Assembly: GCF_006547145.1 (NCBI RefSeq)
Contig: NZ_CP041244.1
Span: forward strand, 3,100,001-3,164,000
DNA length: 64,000 bases
Reading direction: 5' to 3'
From: Actinomadura sp. WMMA1423
Lineage (GTDB): Bacteria; Actinomycetota; Actinomycetes; Streptosporangiales; Streptosporangiaceae
Part shown: positions 34,409-44,190 of the stretch, one piece after another
Numbering within the stretch: the first letter of the stretch is position 1
How the letters are laid out: each line of letters opens with the position of its first letter
Position numbers and translations under genes: made by a program
The notes under the pieces: generated by a model
What the model was told of the DNA's origin: nothing
The model's database searches: none
The model's input: the letters and a program-made list of their open reading frames with translations, nothing else

Positions 34409-36067
34409 TCACCCGGTGGACAGGTCCCTGCGCCGGAATCCGATCAGGCCCAGCGCGGACAGGACGGCCGCGACCACGAGGAGCCAGAGCAGCGGCGCCG
34501 CCGTGAACTCGTGCCCCGGCAGCTTCGGGACGTGGGTGAACGGCGAGACGTCCAGCGCCCACTGGTCGAGGTCGAGCCCGGCTCCGAAGAGCGTCACGAC
34601 CGCGAAGACCGCGACCGCGGCCCAGGCGGCGGCGGTGAGCCTCGGGGCGAGGCCGAACAGCGCGAGCGCGATCGCCGCGACCAGCCAGACGGCGGGCAGC
34701 TGCGCGAGGGCGGCGCCGAGGACGCGCGGCACCACGCGGCCGGGGTCGCCGGTGTCCAGGCCGTGCGCCAGCCCGGCGGCCAGGCCCGCGACGGCGAGCA
34801 GCGCGACCGGGCCGAGCAGCGCGAAGACCAGGTGGCCGGCCGCCCACCGCAGCCGTCCGACGGGGGTGGCGAGCAGCGGCTCGGCGCGCTGCCCGGCCTC
34901 CTCGGTGCGCAGCCGCAGCGTGGCCGAGACGGCGTAGGCGGAGGCGATCAGCCCGAGCATGCCCACGATCGAGGCGAAGTAGGCGTCGGTGATCCCGCCC
35001 TGCCCACCGAGCCGCGTGAAGATCTTCTCCAGCTCGGGGTTGTCCTTCACCATGTCGCCGACACCGCCCGCGACCGCGCCGTACACGACGCCGAGCGCGG
35101 CGAAGCCCGCGAGCCACCCGTAGAGGGCCCGGCTCTGCAGCCGCCAGCCGAGGCCGAGCGGCCCGGACAGCCGGCGCGGCGCGTCGGCGGGGCCGAGCCT
35201 CGGCGGCAGCACGCCCGCGCCGACGTCGCGGCGGGCCGACAGCGCGCCCGCGGCGGCGACGAGGGCGGCGGTGAGCGCGGCGACGAGCGCGAGCGTCCAC
35301 CAGCGCTCCCCGCCGTAGGCGCGCAGCCGGTTCTCCCAGCCGAGCGGGGACAGCCAGCCCAGCCACGACAGCCCGTTGCCCGCGCCCCCCACGTCGGCGG
35401 CCATCCGGATCACGAACGCGGCGCCGAGCGCGGTGATCGCCGTTCCCCTGGCGGCACCGGCGCCCTCGCTGAGCTGGGCGGTGACGCCCGCGAGGGCGGC
35501 GAAGACGATCCCGGCGGCGGCCAGTTGCAGCCCGAACGCCAGCGAGCCCGCGAACGGCAGGCCCTGGGCCAGCAGGCCCGCGGTGAGCAGGCCGCCGAGC
35601 ACGAGGTCGGCCGCCATGGTCACGATGAGCGCCGCGGCCAGCCCGGCGCCGCGCCCGGTGACGGTGGCGCCGAGCAGCTCGCGGCGGCCCGCCTCCTCCT
35701 CGGTCCGGGTGTGCCGGACGACCGTGAGCACGCTGATCAGCGCGACGATCACCGGGAGGAACCCGGAGCGCTGGGCGACGATGCCGCCGAGGCCGGTGTC
35801 GTAGAGGGGCCCGTAGAGGGCGAGGAACGTCGGGTTCGTCCCCGTCGTCTGCGCGTACTTGAGGCGCTCGGCCGCCGTGGGATAGAGGCTGTCGGTGGCC
35901 GCCACGAAGTTGATCGGGATCATCGCGAGCACGATCACCCAGGACGGCAGCAGGAACCGGTCGCGCCGCAGGACGAGCCGGACGAGCCCGCCGGTCCCGG
36001 TGAGCCCGCGCATCGGCGTCGAGCGCGAGGGCGCGGCCTGGCGGACGCCGTGGACCGCCGCGCTCAT
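34409..36067 (-). CDS. ABC-2-type exporter permease (12 TM class)
   Basis: The 552-residue integral membrane protein has about twelve hydrophobic segments in two homologous halves. Each half has a [19 protein letters not shown] or [19 protein letters not shown] loop after the third helix. This loop is typical of the ABC-2 exporter permeases that accompany a TetR and an ATPase in multidrug or peptide-antibiotic export in actinobacteria. Its ATG overlaps the ATPase stop by 4 bases. Confidence 0.88.
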   Translation of the reverse strand: MSAAVHGVRQAAPSRSTPMRGLTGTGGLVRLVLRRDRFLLPSWVIVLAMIPINFVAATDSLYPTAAERLKYAQTTGTNPTFLALYGPLYDTGLGGIVAQRSGFLPVIVALISVLTVVRHTRTEEEAGRRELLGATVTGRGAGLAAALIVTMAADLVLGGLLTAGLLAQGLPFAGSLAFGLQLAAAGIVFAALAGVTAQLSEGAGAARGTAITALGAAFVIRMAADVGGAGNGLSWLGWLSPLGWENRLRAYGGERWWTLALVAALTAALVAAAGALSARRDVGAGVLPPRLGPADAPRRLSGPLGLGWRLQSRALYGWLAGFAALGVVYGAVAGGVGDMVKDNPELEKIFTRLGGQGGITDAYFASIVGMLGLIASAYAVSATLRLRTEEAGQRAEPLLATPVGRLRWAAGHLVFALLGPVALLAVAGLAAGLAHGLDTGDPGRVVPRVLGAALAQLPAVWLVAAIALALFGLAPRLTAAAWAAVAVFAVVTLFGAGLDLDQWALDVSPFTHVPKLPGHEFTAAPLLWLLVVAAVLSALGLIGFRRRDLSTG

Positions 36068-36999
36068 CGCGCCGCCTCCGGAGCCGTCGCCTCCGGGGCC
36101 GCCTGGGCGAGGTCGTCCTTGTAGTGGCGCAGGAACAGCTCCTCCAGCGTCGGCGGGCGGCTGTTCAGGCTCCGCACGCCGACCTCGGTGAGGCGCCGCA
36201 GCGCCCCGTCGAGCTCGGCGGTGTCCACCTCGAAGCGGATCTTGTTGCCGTCGACGCGGACGTCGTGCGCGCCGGGCAGCGCCAGCCCGTCCGGGGGCGC
36301 GGCCAGCTCCGCGTCGATCGACGTGCGGGTCAGGTGCCGCAGCTCGGCCAGCGTCCCCGACTCGACCGCCACGCCCTTGCGGATGATCGTGACCCGGTCG
36401 CAGAGCGCCTCGACCTCGGACAGGATGTGGCTGGACAGCAGGACGGTCCGGCCCGCGCGCCGCTCCTCCCGCACGCACTCCTGGAACACCTCCTCCATGA
36501 GGGGGTCCAGGCCGGAGGTGGGCTCGTCCAGCAGCAGCAGTTCGGCGTCGGACGCCAGCGCGGCGACGAGCCCGACCTTCTGCCGGTTGCCCTTGGAGTA
36601 GGCGCGGCCCTTCTTGCGCGGGTCGAGCTCGAACCGGTCGAGCAGCTCGGCCTTGCGGCGCGCGTCCACGCCGCCGCGCATCCGGCCGAGCAGGTCGATC
36701 ACCTCGCCGCCGGACAGGTTCGGCCACAGCGTGACGTCGCCGGGGACGTAGGCGAGCCGGCGGTGCAGCCGCGTCGCGTCCCGCCAGGGGTCGCCGCCGA
36801 GCAGCCGGACGGTCCCGCCGTCGGCGCGCAGCAGGCCGAGCAGGACCCGGATCGCGGTCGACTTCCCGGCGCCGTTCGGACCGAGGAAGCCGTGCACCTC
36901 GCCGGGGGCGACGGTCAGGTCCAGGCCGTCCAGCGCCCGGGTCCGGCCGAAGGTCTTGACCAGTCCGGAGACGGATATGGGGGGTGTGTTCGTGGTCAC
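36064..36999 (-). CDS. ABC exporter ATP-binding protein
   Basis: The 311-residue ATPase has Walker [10 protein letters not shown] near residue 41, Q-loop [17 protein letters not shown], signature [15 protein letters not shown] (SKGN instead of SGGQ), Walker [14 protein letters not shown] and H-loop SSH. The C-terminal 80 residues are the DrrA-type accessory domain ending [12 protein letters not shown] start at 36999 overlaps the TetR stop (GTGA); the operon is TetR-ATPase-permease. Confidence 0.92.
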   Translation of the reverse strand: MTTNTPPISVSGLVKTFGRTRALDGLDLTVAPGEVHGFLGPNGAGKSTAIRVLLGLLRADGGTVRLLGGDPWRDATRLHRRLAYVPGDVTLWPNLSGGEVIDLLGRMRGGVDARRKAELLDRFELDPRKKGRAYSKGNRQKVGLVAALASDAELLLLDEPTSGLDPLMEEVFQECVREERRAGRTVLLSSHILSEVEALCDRVTIIRKGVAVESGTLAELRHLTRTSIDAELAAPPDGLALPGAHDVRVDGNKIRFEVDTAELDGALRRLTEVGVRSLNSRPPTLEELFLRHYKDDLAQAAPEATAPEAAR

Positions 37000-37664
37000 C
37001 GGTCCTCCTCGTCGAGGGGCCGCCCGGCGGCGGCGGACATGTTCTTCAGGGCGGCGCGCGTCTGCGCCACCATTTCGGGCGACAGGAGCCGGTCGTCGAG
37101 GACGTCGACCATCGCCAGCGCCATCCGGGGGTAGCCGTCGCCCATCAGGACGTCGCCGCCGAGCGCCCGGGACATGTGCTCGTGCAGGACGATCACGCCG
37201 AAGCTCATGCCGGTGAGGGCGGTCGCGTAGCCGTGCAGGTCGTCGGTGTCCGGCCTGGCCATGCCGGGCGCGCCGCGCTCGAGCATCTCCGCGCTGAACG
37301 CGACGGCCTCGTCGAAGAGCGCCGCCGCGGCCGCGGACCCGTCGGTCAGGGCGCGGGCCACGTAGCGCTGGATCGGCAGGGCGGTCCGCATGGCGATCGA
37401 AAGGAAGCTCGGGTTGGCCATCCCGCCCTGCAGCGCCTCCTGCTTGGTCTCGCGGATGACCTCCATCACGTGCTCGTCGCAGGCGGCGCGCAGCGCCTCC
37501 TTCGTCCCGAAGTGGTGCTGGACGAGGGCGGGCGACACGCCGGCGGCCTTCGCGATGCCCCGGATCGTGGCGCCCTTCACCCCGTGCTCGGCGAACTCCG
37601 CCAGGGCCGCGTCCCTGATCCGGGCGCGCCCGGTCAGGTCCTCGGCGCGCTCTGGCACGGCCAT
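36996..37664 (-). CDS. TetR/AcrR-family repressor of the ABC exporter operon
   Basis: A protein of about 222 residues. The N-terminal helix-turn-helix spans residues 12-55 ([40 protein letters not shown]), followed by an all-helical ligand domain. It is first in the operon and should sense an exported drug. Starts at 37667 (GTG), 37664 (ATG) or 37655 (GTG) are possible; the GGGGAGG site fits the last best. Two palindromes immediately upstream are the likely operator. Confidence 0.9.
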   Translation of the reverse strand: MAVPERAEDLTGRARIRDAALAEFAEHGVKGATIRGIAKAAGVSPALVQHHFGTKEALRAACDEHVMEVIRETKQEALQGGMANPSFLSIAMRTALPIQRYVARALTDGSAAAAALFDEAVAFSAEMLERGAPGMARPDTDDLHGYATALTGMSFGVIVLHEHMSRALGGDVLMGDGYPRMALAMVDVLDDRLLSPEMVAQTRAALKNMSAAAGRPLDEEDR

Positions 37665-37694
37665 CACCCTCCCCTGTACCGATGTTCAGCAAGC

Positions 37695-37724
37695 TGTACG
37701 CTTGTACACTGTACTCCCGTACAG
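37695..37724. promoter_or_regulatory. Tandem TetR operator upstream of the exporter operon
   Basis: Two adjacent palindromes share the same half-site: TGTAC-GCTT-GTACA (37695-37708) and CTGTAC-TCCC-GTACAG (37709-37724). Their centres are 15 bp apart, and a further CTGTAC half-site lies at 37674-37679. The position, 30-60 bases before the start codon, fits autorepression with two TetR dimers bound side by side. Confidence 0.7.
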
Positions 37725-37765
37725 GCCACCGTCAACCGGTACCGGGCCCTTCGGCCCGAGGAGGT

Positions 37766-38848
37766 TCAGCCACCTCCGGGCAGCTGGCCCAGCGTCACCT
37801 GGACCTGCTGCTTGGAGCCGTTCGACTTCTGGACCTCGACCTTCACCGTGTCGCCGGGCTTGAGGTTCGCGAGGACGGTCGTCAGCGCGGTCTGGTCGGG
37901 CGTCGCGGTCCCGTTCACCGACAGGATCAGGTCGCCCGGCACGATCCCCGCCTTGGCCGCCCCGCCGCCCTTCTGCACCTCCACGACGGCGACCGCGGAC
38001 CGCCGGCCGGTCTGCGGGTCGACGATCGTGCGCACCGCCACGCCGAGCGCGGCCCGGCCCGAGTTCGACACCTTCCCCGACGCGATGAGCTGCGGGACGA
38101 TCCGCTTGACGGTGTCGCTCGGCGTCGCGAACCCGATGCCGGGCGCCGCGGCGCCGATCTGCGGGTCGGACGCCGCGGCGGTCGGGATGCCGATCACCTG
38201 CCCGTCCAGCGTGACCAGGGCGCCGCCGCTGTTGCCCGGGTTGATGTCCGCGCTCGTCTGGATGGCGTCGGCGATCGTCGAGCCCTGGAACGAGCCCTCC
38301 CCCTTGGTCGACACCGTGCGGTGCAGCGCCGAGACGATCCCGTTCGTCACGCTTCCGGAGAGCCCGAGCGGATTGCCCATCGCCAGGACGATCTGCCCGA
38401 CCCGCGCCTTGCCCGACTCGCCCCACGAGGCCGGTTTCAGCGACCCGCCGCTCACCCGCACGACGGCGAGGTCGTCGGCGGCGAACGCGCCGACCATGGA
38501 GGCCTTCGCCGGGGAGCCGCCGCCGGAGGAGGTGACCTCGATCCGCTTCGCCCCGGCGACCACGTGGGCGTTGGTGACGATGTCCCCCTGGGCGTCGAAG
38601 ACGACGCCCGACCCCTCCCCCTGGTCTGTCTGGATCTTCACCACCGAGGGCAGGACGGCGTCCACGACCTTCTCGTACTGCTGCTCCAGGCCCGTCCCCG
38701 CCCCCGTCCCCGAGACCGGCGGCGACGTCTGCCCCGCCGCGGTGTTACCGGTGTGCTCGGCGTTCTGGCTCCCCCCGCTGCACCCGGTGAGCACCAGTGC
38801 CCCCGCCGCGGCCGCCGCGCACGCCCTCGTCCTCGCGCTCCTGTCCAC
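37766..38848 (-). CDS. Lipoprotein S1C serine protease with PDZ domain
   Basis: The 360-residue protein has a lipoprotein signal with lipobox LVLTGC. A DegP-like trypsin domain follows (His in DIVTNAHVV, Asp in AADDLAVVRV, Ser in GNSGGALVT), then one PDZ (GGGAAKAGIVPGDLILSVNG). It is a second HtrA-type protease in the window, here anchored outside by lipid instead of a helix. GTG start at 38848. It is divergent from the archease gene; no SigE-type promoter was noticed upstream. Confidence 0.9.
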   Translation of the reverse strand: MDRSARTRACAAAAAGALVLTGCSGGSQNAEHTGNTAAGQTSPPVSGTGAGTGLEQQYEKVVDAVLPSVVKIQTDQGEGSGVVFDAQGDIVTNAHVVAGAKRIEVTSSGGGSPAKASMVGAFAADDLAVVRVSGGSLKPASWGESGKARVGQIVLAMGNPLGLSGSVTNGIVSALHRTVSTKGEGSFQGSTIADAIQTSADINPGNSGGALVTLDGQVIGIPTAAASDPQIGAAAPGIGFATPSDTVKRIVPQLIASGKVSNSGRAALGVAVRTIVDPQTGRRSAVAVVEVQKGGGAAKAGIVPGDLILSVNGTATPDQTALTTVLANLKPGDTVKVEVQKSNGSKQQVQVTLGQLPGGG

Positions 38849-39024
38849 GCTCCACCTCCAGAGGGGACAGTTCCCGCCCTCCGCGGCCCCGGCGCCGCGC
38901 CGGCCCGTGATTTTGCGTCGTCATGCCGCAGGCCAGGCCCATTGCTGATCTTCGCGGCGCGGCCGGGCGGCCGGGCCGGCCTCCGCACCGTTTTCCCTGG
39001 ACGGAGCCGGGTAGCCGTCCGGTC

Positions 39025-39450
39025 ATGCCGGATCCTGAGAGCGGGCATCGCGGCGTCCCCCACACCGCCGACCTGCGGTTCGAGGCGTGGGGGCCGACGC
39101 GCGAGGCCTGCGTCGCCGAGGCGGTCGCCGGGCTCGTGGAGTCGTTCGCCGACGCCTCGGGCGTCCGCGCGTCCCGCGACCTCCGGGTGGACGTGCCGCC
39201 GGGCCCGGACGCGGACCTGCTCGTGGCGGTGCTGGACGAGGTGATCTACCGGCTGGACGCCGACGGCCTCCTCGTCCTGGGCGCCGAGATCGCCGAGGCG
39301 CCGGACGGCGGCCTCACCGCCCGCCTCCCGGCCGGGGACGCGGCGGAGGCGGCAGGAACGGGAGCCGTCCCCAAGGCGGTGTCGCTGCACGATCTGCGGT
39401 TCGACCGGGACGCCCGAGGCTGCTCCTGCGCCGTGACGATCGACGTGTGA
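39025..39450 (+). CDS. Archease
   Basis: The 141-residue protein has the archease fold markers: HTADLRFEAWGPTREACVAE at the N-terminus, with a metal-binding Asp after the conserved His-Thr-Ala, then VAVLDEVIYRLDADGLL in the middle, and AVSLHDLRF and the C-terminal VTIDV. Archease speeds the guanylylation of the RNA ligase RtcB. Its partner rtcB is the next gene, convergent, with stops 27 bases apart. ATG 39025 begins MPDPESGHRGVPHTADL. Confidence 0.88.
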   Translation: MPDPESGHRGVPHTADLRFEAWGPTREACVAEAVAGLVESFADASGVRASRDLRVDVPPGPDADLLVAVLDEVIYRLDADGLLVLGAEIAEAPDGGLTARLPAGDAAEAAGTGAVPKAVSLHDLRFDRDARGCSCAVTIDV

Positions 39451-39477
39451 GAGGCGGGCTCGCCCGTGACCAGCAGG

Positions 39478-40896
39478 TCAGCCTTTGACGACGCCCATCG
39501 GGACGAGGCGGGCGACCTTGCGGCAGAGCCCGGCGCCCTCGGCGGCCTCGACCACGGCGGACACGTCCTTGTAGGCGTCCGGCGCCTCCTCCGCCAGGCC
39601 GCGCCACGACGACGGCCGCACCGCGACGCCCCGCTCCTCCAGGTCCGCCCGGAGCCGCCTGCCGTCGACGCCGCGCGCGGCCTGGTGGCGGCTCCGCACC
39701 CGCCCGGCGCCGTGGCACGTGGACGAGAACGCGGGCCCGCCCGGCACGCCCGCCAGCACGTAGGACGAGGTGCCCATCGTCCCGGGGATCAGCACCGGCT
39801 GGCCGGCTTCGCGCAGGTCCGGCGGCAGTTCGGGATGGCCGGGCGGCAGGGCGCGGGTGGCGCCCTTGCGGTGCACGCACAGCCGGCGCCGCCGGCCGTC
39901 CACCACGTGCTCCTCCATCTTGGCCAGGTTGTGCGAGACGTCGTAGACCAGGTCGAGGCGGGCGCCCGCGACCCGCTGGAACACCCGGCGCGCCGCCTGG
40001 GTGAGCAGCTGCCGGTTGGCGCGGCCGTAGTTGGCCGCCGCCGCCATCGCGCCGAGGTAGGCGTGGCCCTCGGCGGAGTCGACCGGGGCGCAGGCGAGCT
40101 GGCGGTCGGGCACCTCGATGCCGTGCCGCGGCATCGCCCGCTCCATCGCCCGGACGTGGTCGGTGCAGATCTGGTGGCCGAGCCCCCGCGAGCCGCAGTG
40201 GATCATGACGCAGACCTGCCCCGGCCGCAGCCCGAACGTCCCGGCCGCTTCGGCGTCGTAGACCTCCTCGACCCGCTGCACCTCCAGGAAGTGGTTGCCG
40301 GAGCCGAGGCTGCCGACCTGGCGGGCTCCGCGCTCCACGGCGCGCTCGCTCACCTGGCCGGGATCGGCGTCGGCGACGGCCCCGGCGTCCTCGCACCGGC
40401 GCAGGTCGCGCTCGTCGCCGTGGCCCTGCTCGACCGCGTACCGCGATCCCCCGGTGAGGATGCCGGTCAGCTCCCGGCGTCCGGGCAGGTGCCAGACCGC
40501 GCCCTTGCCCATGCCGCGCGGGATGACGGGGTCCAGGCCGTCCATCAGGTCCCGCAGGACGGGCCCGAGCCCCGCGGCGTCGATGTCGGCGGCGAGCAGC
40601 CTGACACCGCACGAGATGTCGAACCCGACGCCGCCGGGCGAGACCACGCCGCCCTCGCTCGGGTCCGTCGCCGCGACGCCGCCGATCGGGAAGCCGTATC
40701 CCAGATGGATGTCGGGCATCGCGTAGGAGGCCTCGACCACCCCCGGGAGGGTCGCGACGGCGGCGACCTGCTCGACCGCGTTGTCCGCGGGCGCCAGCAG
40801 TTCCCGCGAGGCGAACACCACGCCGGGCACGCGCATCCCGTCCACCGGACCGATCCGGAACCGGTAGGGGCCGTCCTCGACCAGCTCGACGTCCAC
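39478..40896 (-). CDS. rtcB: RtcB RNA 3'-phosphate/5'-OH ligase
   Basis: The 472-residue protein has all RtcB landmarks: [15 protein letters not shown] near residue 60, FDISCGVR with metal-binding Asp93/Cys96, [12 protein letters not shown] near 195, [11 protein letters not shown] near 232, and CHGAGR with the guanylylated His395. It joins 2',3'-cyclic phosphate and 5'-OH RNA ends with GTP in tRNA or rRNA repair. GTG start at 40896. No RtcA or RtcR was seen. The adjacent archease is its cofactor. Confidence 0.93.
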   Translation of the reverse strand: MDVELVEDGPYRFRIGPVDGMRVPGVVFASRELLAPADNAVEQVAAVATLPGVVEASYAMPDIHLGYGFPIGGVAATDPSEGGVVSPGGVGFDISCGVRLLAADIDAAGLGPVLRDLMDGLDPVIPRGMGKGAVWHLPGRRELTGILTGGSRYAVEQGHGDERDLRRCEDAGAVADADPGQVSERAVERGARQVGSLGSGNHFLEVQRVEEVYDAEAAGTFGLRPGQVCVMIHCGSRGLGHQICTDHVRAMERAMPRHGIEVPDRQLACAPVDSAEGHAYLGAMAAAANYGRANRQLLTQAARRVFQRVAGARLDLVYDVSHNLAKMEEHVVDGRRRRLCVHRKGATRALPPGHPELPPDLREAGQPVLIPGTMGTSSYVLAGVPGGPAFSSTCHGAGRVRSRHQAARGVDGRRLRADLEERGVAVRPSSWRGLAEEAPDAYKDVSAVVEAAEGAGLCRKVARLVPMGVVKG

Positions 40897-40981
40897 AAGG
40901 CGGGGCTACCCCCGGCCCGGTCCCTCATGCGGGCGGGTGCGGTCAAGGGGCTCCGGAGACCGTGCGGGTAGCGTGCGGAAC

Positions 40982-41626
40982 ATGCTCGCCGAACCCGCGC
41001 CCTCGCTGAGCGACCTGGCCCTCGGCCTCGTCGTGGTGGCGCTCGCGGTCCGGCTGGGACGGGCCCCGGCGGCGCATCCGCACTGGCGCACGGCCTTCTG
41101 GTGGGCCGGGATCGCGGCGCTCGCCGGGTTCGTCCACCACGGCCTGGTCAAATACTCGGAGCGGTGGTCGGGGCCGAGCTGGGCCGTGATCAGCGCCATG
41201 GTCGTCGTCGCCGTGTCCTACCTGCTGGCGGCCACCGTCGCCGAGGTGCTCGGCCCGCGCCACGGCAGGACGTTCTGGATGCTGCGCTCGGTCGGGATCG
41301 GCGCCTACGCCGTCCTCGCGTTCACCGGCCACGCCGGGGTCGGGGCCCTGCTCGCCTGCGAGAGCGTGACGATGGCGTGCATCCTCGCGCTCTGGGGCCG
41401 GGCGGCCTGGCACCGCCACCCGATGGCCGGCCCGGTGATCGTCGCGCTGGTCGCCAGCGCCGCGGCGGCCGCGACGAAGGCGATCGACCCGAGCCTCACC
41501 CGCCGCGTCGCCCTGGACCCGACGTCGGTCTACCACCTCGCCCAGATCGTCGGCATGGTCCTGCTCTACCTGGCGGTCAGCAACCCGCGCCGCCCGGAGC
41601 GCGAACCGCGCCCCCTGCTCGGGTAG
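40982..41626 (+). CDS. Polytopic membrane protein of unknown function
   Basis: The 214-residue protein is almost wholly hydrophobic, with about six to seven transmembrane helices starting at LSDLALGLVVVALAVRLG. Conserved-looking His residues lie near the membrane face (GIAALAGFVHHGLVKYSE; VYHLAQIVGMVLLYLAV). The spaced His pair is reminiscent of ceramidase or hemolysin-III-like folds, but I do not recognise the family. It diverges from rtcB. Its stop codon lies inside a 14-base triple repeat. Confidence 0.7.
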   Translation: MLAEPAPSLSDLALGLVVVALAVRLGRAPAAHPHWRTAFWWAGIAALAGFVHHGLVKYSERWSGPSWAVISAMVVVAVSYLLAATVAEVLGPRHGRTFWMLRSVGIGAYAVLAFTGHAGVGALLACESVTMACILALWGRAAWHRHPMAGPVIVALVASAAAAATKAIDPSLTRRVALDPTSVYHLAQIVGMVLLYLAVSNPRRPEREPRPLLG

Positions 41627-41658
41627 CGCGGCTCGGGTAGCGCGGCTCGGGTAGCGCG
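41617..41658. repeat. 14-bp direct repeat, three perfect copies
   Basis: GCTCGGGTAGCGCG occurs three times in a row. The first copy contains the last two codons and stop (CTC GGG TAG) of the preceding membrane-protein gene. The 245-base gap that follows contains the 2-MIB operon promoter, which I could not place. Confidence 0.9.
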
Positions 41659-41871
41659 CCCCTTCTCCGGACAGCACGCCCTTTTCACCCCCATCCCGGA
41701 CGGCGCTCCTATCCCGGATGGCGCGGGCGCAGCGGGAGTGTCCGGGGCGGAACATTCCCCTGACGACGCTGCCTTCCTTCTGTGCTGAACACCGCCCTTT
41801 CGGACACGGACGGTCACCGTTAGCTTTCAACCCGTGATCCGAACCCCCCGTCCCCGTGGAGGAAGGCATTC

Positions 41872-42708
41872 ATGACGGCCATCGCCAGCGTCTACCAGCA
41901 CGACGTCGCCACCTACTGGAACACCGAGCGCAATCCCGTCAACCTGCGCCTCGGCGACGTGTCGGGGATCTACCACCACCACTACGGCATCGGCGAGGTG
42001 GACTGGTCGGTCCTGGAGACCCCGGAGGACGCCCGCGAGCAGGCGATCATCGCCGAACTGCACCGGCTGGAGAACGCCCAGGCCCGGTTCCTGCTGGAGC
42101 ACCTCGGCGACATCCGGCCCGACCACCGGCTCCTGGACGCCGGCTCGGGCCGCGGCGGCTCCAGCATCATGGCCAACGCCGCGTTCGGCTGCCAGGTCGA
42201 CGGGGTGTCGATCTCCCAGGCCCAGGTCGACTTCGCCAACGAGCAGGCCGCCAAGCGCGGGGTGTCGGACCGGGTCCGGTTCCACTTCAGGAACATGCTC
42301 GACACGGGCTTCGAGGCGGGCGCGTTCCAGGCCGTCTGGAACAACGAGTCGACGATGTACACCGTCCTGGACGACCTGTTCGCGGCGCACTCCCGGCTGC
42401 TCGCCCGCGGCGGCAGGTACGTCACCATCACCGGCTGCTACAACGACGTCTACGGGCTGCCGTCCCGGGCGGTCTCCACGATCAACGCCCACTACGTGTG
42501 CGACATCCACCCGCGCAGCGCCTACTTCCGCGCGATGGCCGCCAACCGGCTCGTTCCCGTCGCCGTGGTCGACCTCACCCCCGACACCATCCCGTACTGG
42601 GAGCTGCGCGAGAAGTCGTCGGTCGCGACCGGGATCGAGAGCGCCTTCCTGGAGGCCTACCGCGACGGCAGCTTCCAGTACCTGCTCATCGCCGCCGATC
42701 GGATCTGA
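41872..42708 (+). CDS. Geranyl diphosphate 2-C-methyltransferase
   Basis: The 278-residue SAM methyltransferase has motif LLDAGSGRGGSSIMANAAFG near residue 87, VDGVSISQAQVDFANEQA, and FQAVWNNESTMYT with the acidic residue conserved in GPP methyltransferases. The N-terminal YHHHYGIGEVDW motif is characteristic of this enzyme. It methylates geranyl diphosphate at C2 to give 2-methyl-GPP for the synthase encoded 51 bases downstream. A strong GGAGGAAGG site precedes the ATG. Confidence 0.93.
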   Translation: MTAIASVYQHDVATYWNTERNPVNLRLGDVSGIYHHHYGIGEVDWSVLETPEDAREQAIIAELHRLENAQARFLLEHLGDIRPDHRLLDAGSGRGGSSIMANAAFGCQVDGVSISQAQVDFANEQAAKRGVSDRVRFHFRNMLDTGFEAGAFQAVWNNESTMYTVLDDLFAAHSRLLARGGRYVTITGCYNDVYGLPSRAVSTINAHYVCDIHPRSAYFRAMAANRLVPVAVVDLTPDTIPYWELREKSSVATGIESAFLEAYRDGSFQYLLIAADRI

Positions 42709-42759
42709 CCCCGTCAACGCCGGACCGGCCGCCTTCGGGCAGAGGCAGGTGAGAAGAGC

Positions 42760-43953
42760 ATGGAAACGACGCACCACGGGTGCAGCGGAAGGCAGACGCC
42801 GTACGGCTCCTCCGCGGGACCCCGCCCGGCGGCACCGTCCGGACCCGGGACGGGCGCGGTGTCCCTGCCGTCGCTGATCGCCGCGGCGTGGCCCAGCCGG
42901 GAGGTGCCCTACGGGGACCTCCTGGCCGGGAAGCATCCGCGCCCGGCCGGCGGCGGCGGGCCCGGCTACGTCGAGCGCGGCTGGGGGGACGGTTCGCACT
43001 CGCCGCTGTACTGCCCGCCGCCCGAGCGCGTCGACGACGCCCTGGCCGCCGAGGTGGACGCCCGGCTGCTCGCCTGGGCGCGCGACCGAGGGTTCGGCGA
43101 CGACGAGCTCGACGCGCTGGGCCGGGCGGCCTTCGGGCGGCTGGTCACCCTCGCCCACCCCGACACCGAGGACCCCGACGCCCTCCTCGTCGCGGCGCAG
43201 CTGAACGCGGGCTGGTGGGCGGCCGACGACTACTACGCCGACGACACCGCGCTCGGCGCCGTGCCCGCGCGGCTGCCGCAGCGCCTCACGCTGGTGATGT
43301 CGGCCATGGACCCCGTCCCCCCCGCGGGCGAGTTCACCCCGCCGCTGCGCGAGGCACTGCACGACGACCTCGTCCTGCGGATGCTCGGCTCGGCCGTCGA
43401 GCACCTGAGGCGCCACGCGTCGCACGCGCAGGTCCAGCGGATCTGCTACTCGACCTTCGCCATGTTCGTGAGCTGGACGGCCTACGCGGCCTGGCGCGAG
43501 ACCGGCGAGCACCCGCCCGCCTGGGAGTACCTGGCGGCGCGCCAGCACGACAGCTTCTACACCTCGATGACGCTCATCGACGTCGTCGGCGGCTACGAGG
43601 TGCCGAGCCGGCTGTTCTACGAGCCGCGCGTCCGCCGCGCCGCCTTCCAGGCCGGGACGGCGAGCGTGATCGTGAACGACCTGCACTCGGTGGCCAAGGA
43701 CGCCGCGGACGAGAACCCCGTCTGCAACCTGGTCCTGCTGATCGCCGCCGACCGGGGCTGCTCGGTGGAGGAGGCGACCGAGACCGCCGTGCGCCTCCAC
43801 AACGACCTCGTCCGCGACTTCGAGGCGGGCCACCGGGAGCTGGCGGCCGTCCCGTCCCCCGAGCTCCAGCGGTTCCTCAAGGGGCTGCGGGCCTGGATGG
43901 GCGGCGGCTTCGAATGGCATGCGACCAACCCCCGCTACCGGGGGCACGACTGA
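42760..43953 (+). CDS. 2-methylisoborneol synthase
   Basis: The 397-residue class I terpene synthase has an aspartate-rich motif DDYYADD at residues 156-162 and the NDLHSVAKDAADE metal-binding (NSE) motif near residue 306. The C-terminal RY pair lies in NPRYRGHD. It cyclises 2-methyl-GPP to the earthy odorant 2-methylisoborneol. The first 40 or so residues are disordered and Pro/Gly/Ala-rich; such N-termini load this enzyme into family-2 encapsulins in other actinomycetes. No encapsulin gene is adjacent here. A strong hairpin follows the stop. Confidence 0.92.
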   Translation: METTHHGCSGRQTPYGSSAGPRPAAPSGPGTGAVSLPSLIAAAWPSREVPYGDLLAGKHPRPAGGGGPGYVERGWGDGSHSPLYCPPPERVDDALAAEVDARLLAWARDRGFGDDELDALGRAAFGRLVTLAHPDTEDPDALLVAAQLNAGWWAADDYYADDTALGAVPARLPQRLTLVMSAMDPVPPAGEFTPPLREALHDDLVLRMLGSAVEHLRRHASHAQVQRICYSTFAMFVSWTAYAAWRETGEHPPAWEYLAARQHDSFYTSMTLIDVVGGYEVPSRLFYEPRVRRAAFQAGTASVIVNDLHSVAKDAADENPVCNLVLLIAADRGCSVEEATETAVRLHNDLVRDFEAGHRELAAVPSPELQRFLKGLRAWMGGGFEWHATNPRYRGHD

Positions 43954-43954
43954 G

Positions 43955-43984
43955 GCTCCCGGCGGCGCCCGCGCCGCCGGGAGC
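43955..43984 (+). terminator. Terminator of the 2-MIB operon
   Basis: A perfect 13-bp stem GCTCCCGGCGGCG/CGCCGCCGGGAGC with a CCCG loop lies one base after the synthase stop codon. It separates the operon from the next gene on the same strand. Confidence 0.8.
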
Positions 43985-44190
43985 GGCCTCGCCGCCGTGG
44001 CCCGGCGGCCAGATCATGTGCGGTCGCCGGAAACGCGTTCGCACTTTTGTCAAGAAAAGCAGAAGAACGGGCGGGATCCGATCGGCACGCAAGTACGACC
44101 CGGCGGGGCCGGTCGAATGCGCGACGAGAAAATGCCGTCTGCAATACCCTCTGTGCGTCGCTTGTACCCGGGCACGAAGCGAGGCGCGAG

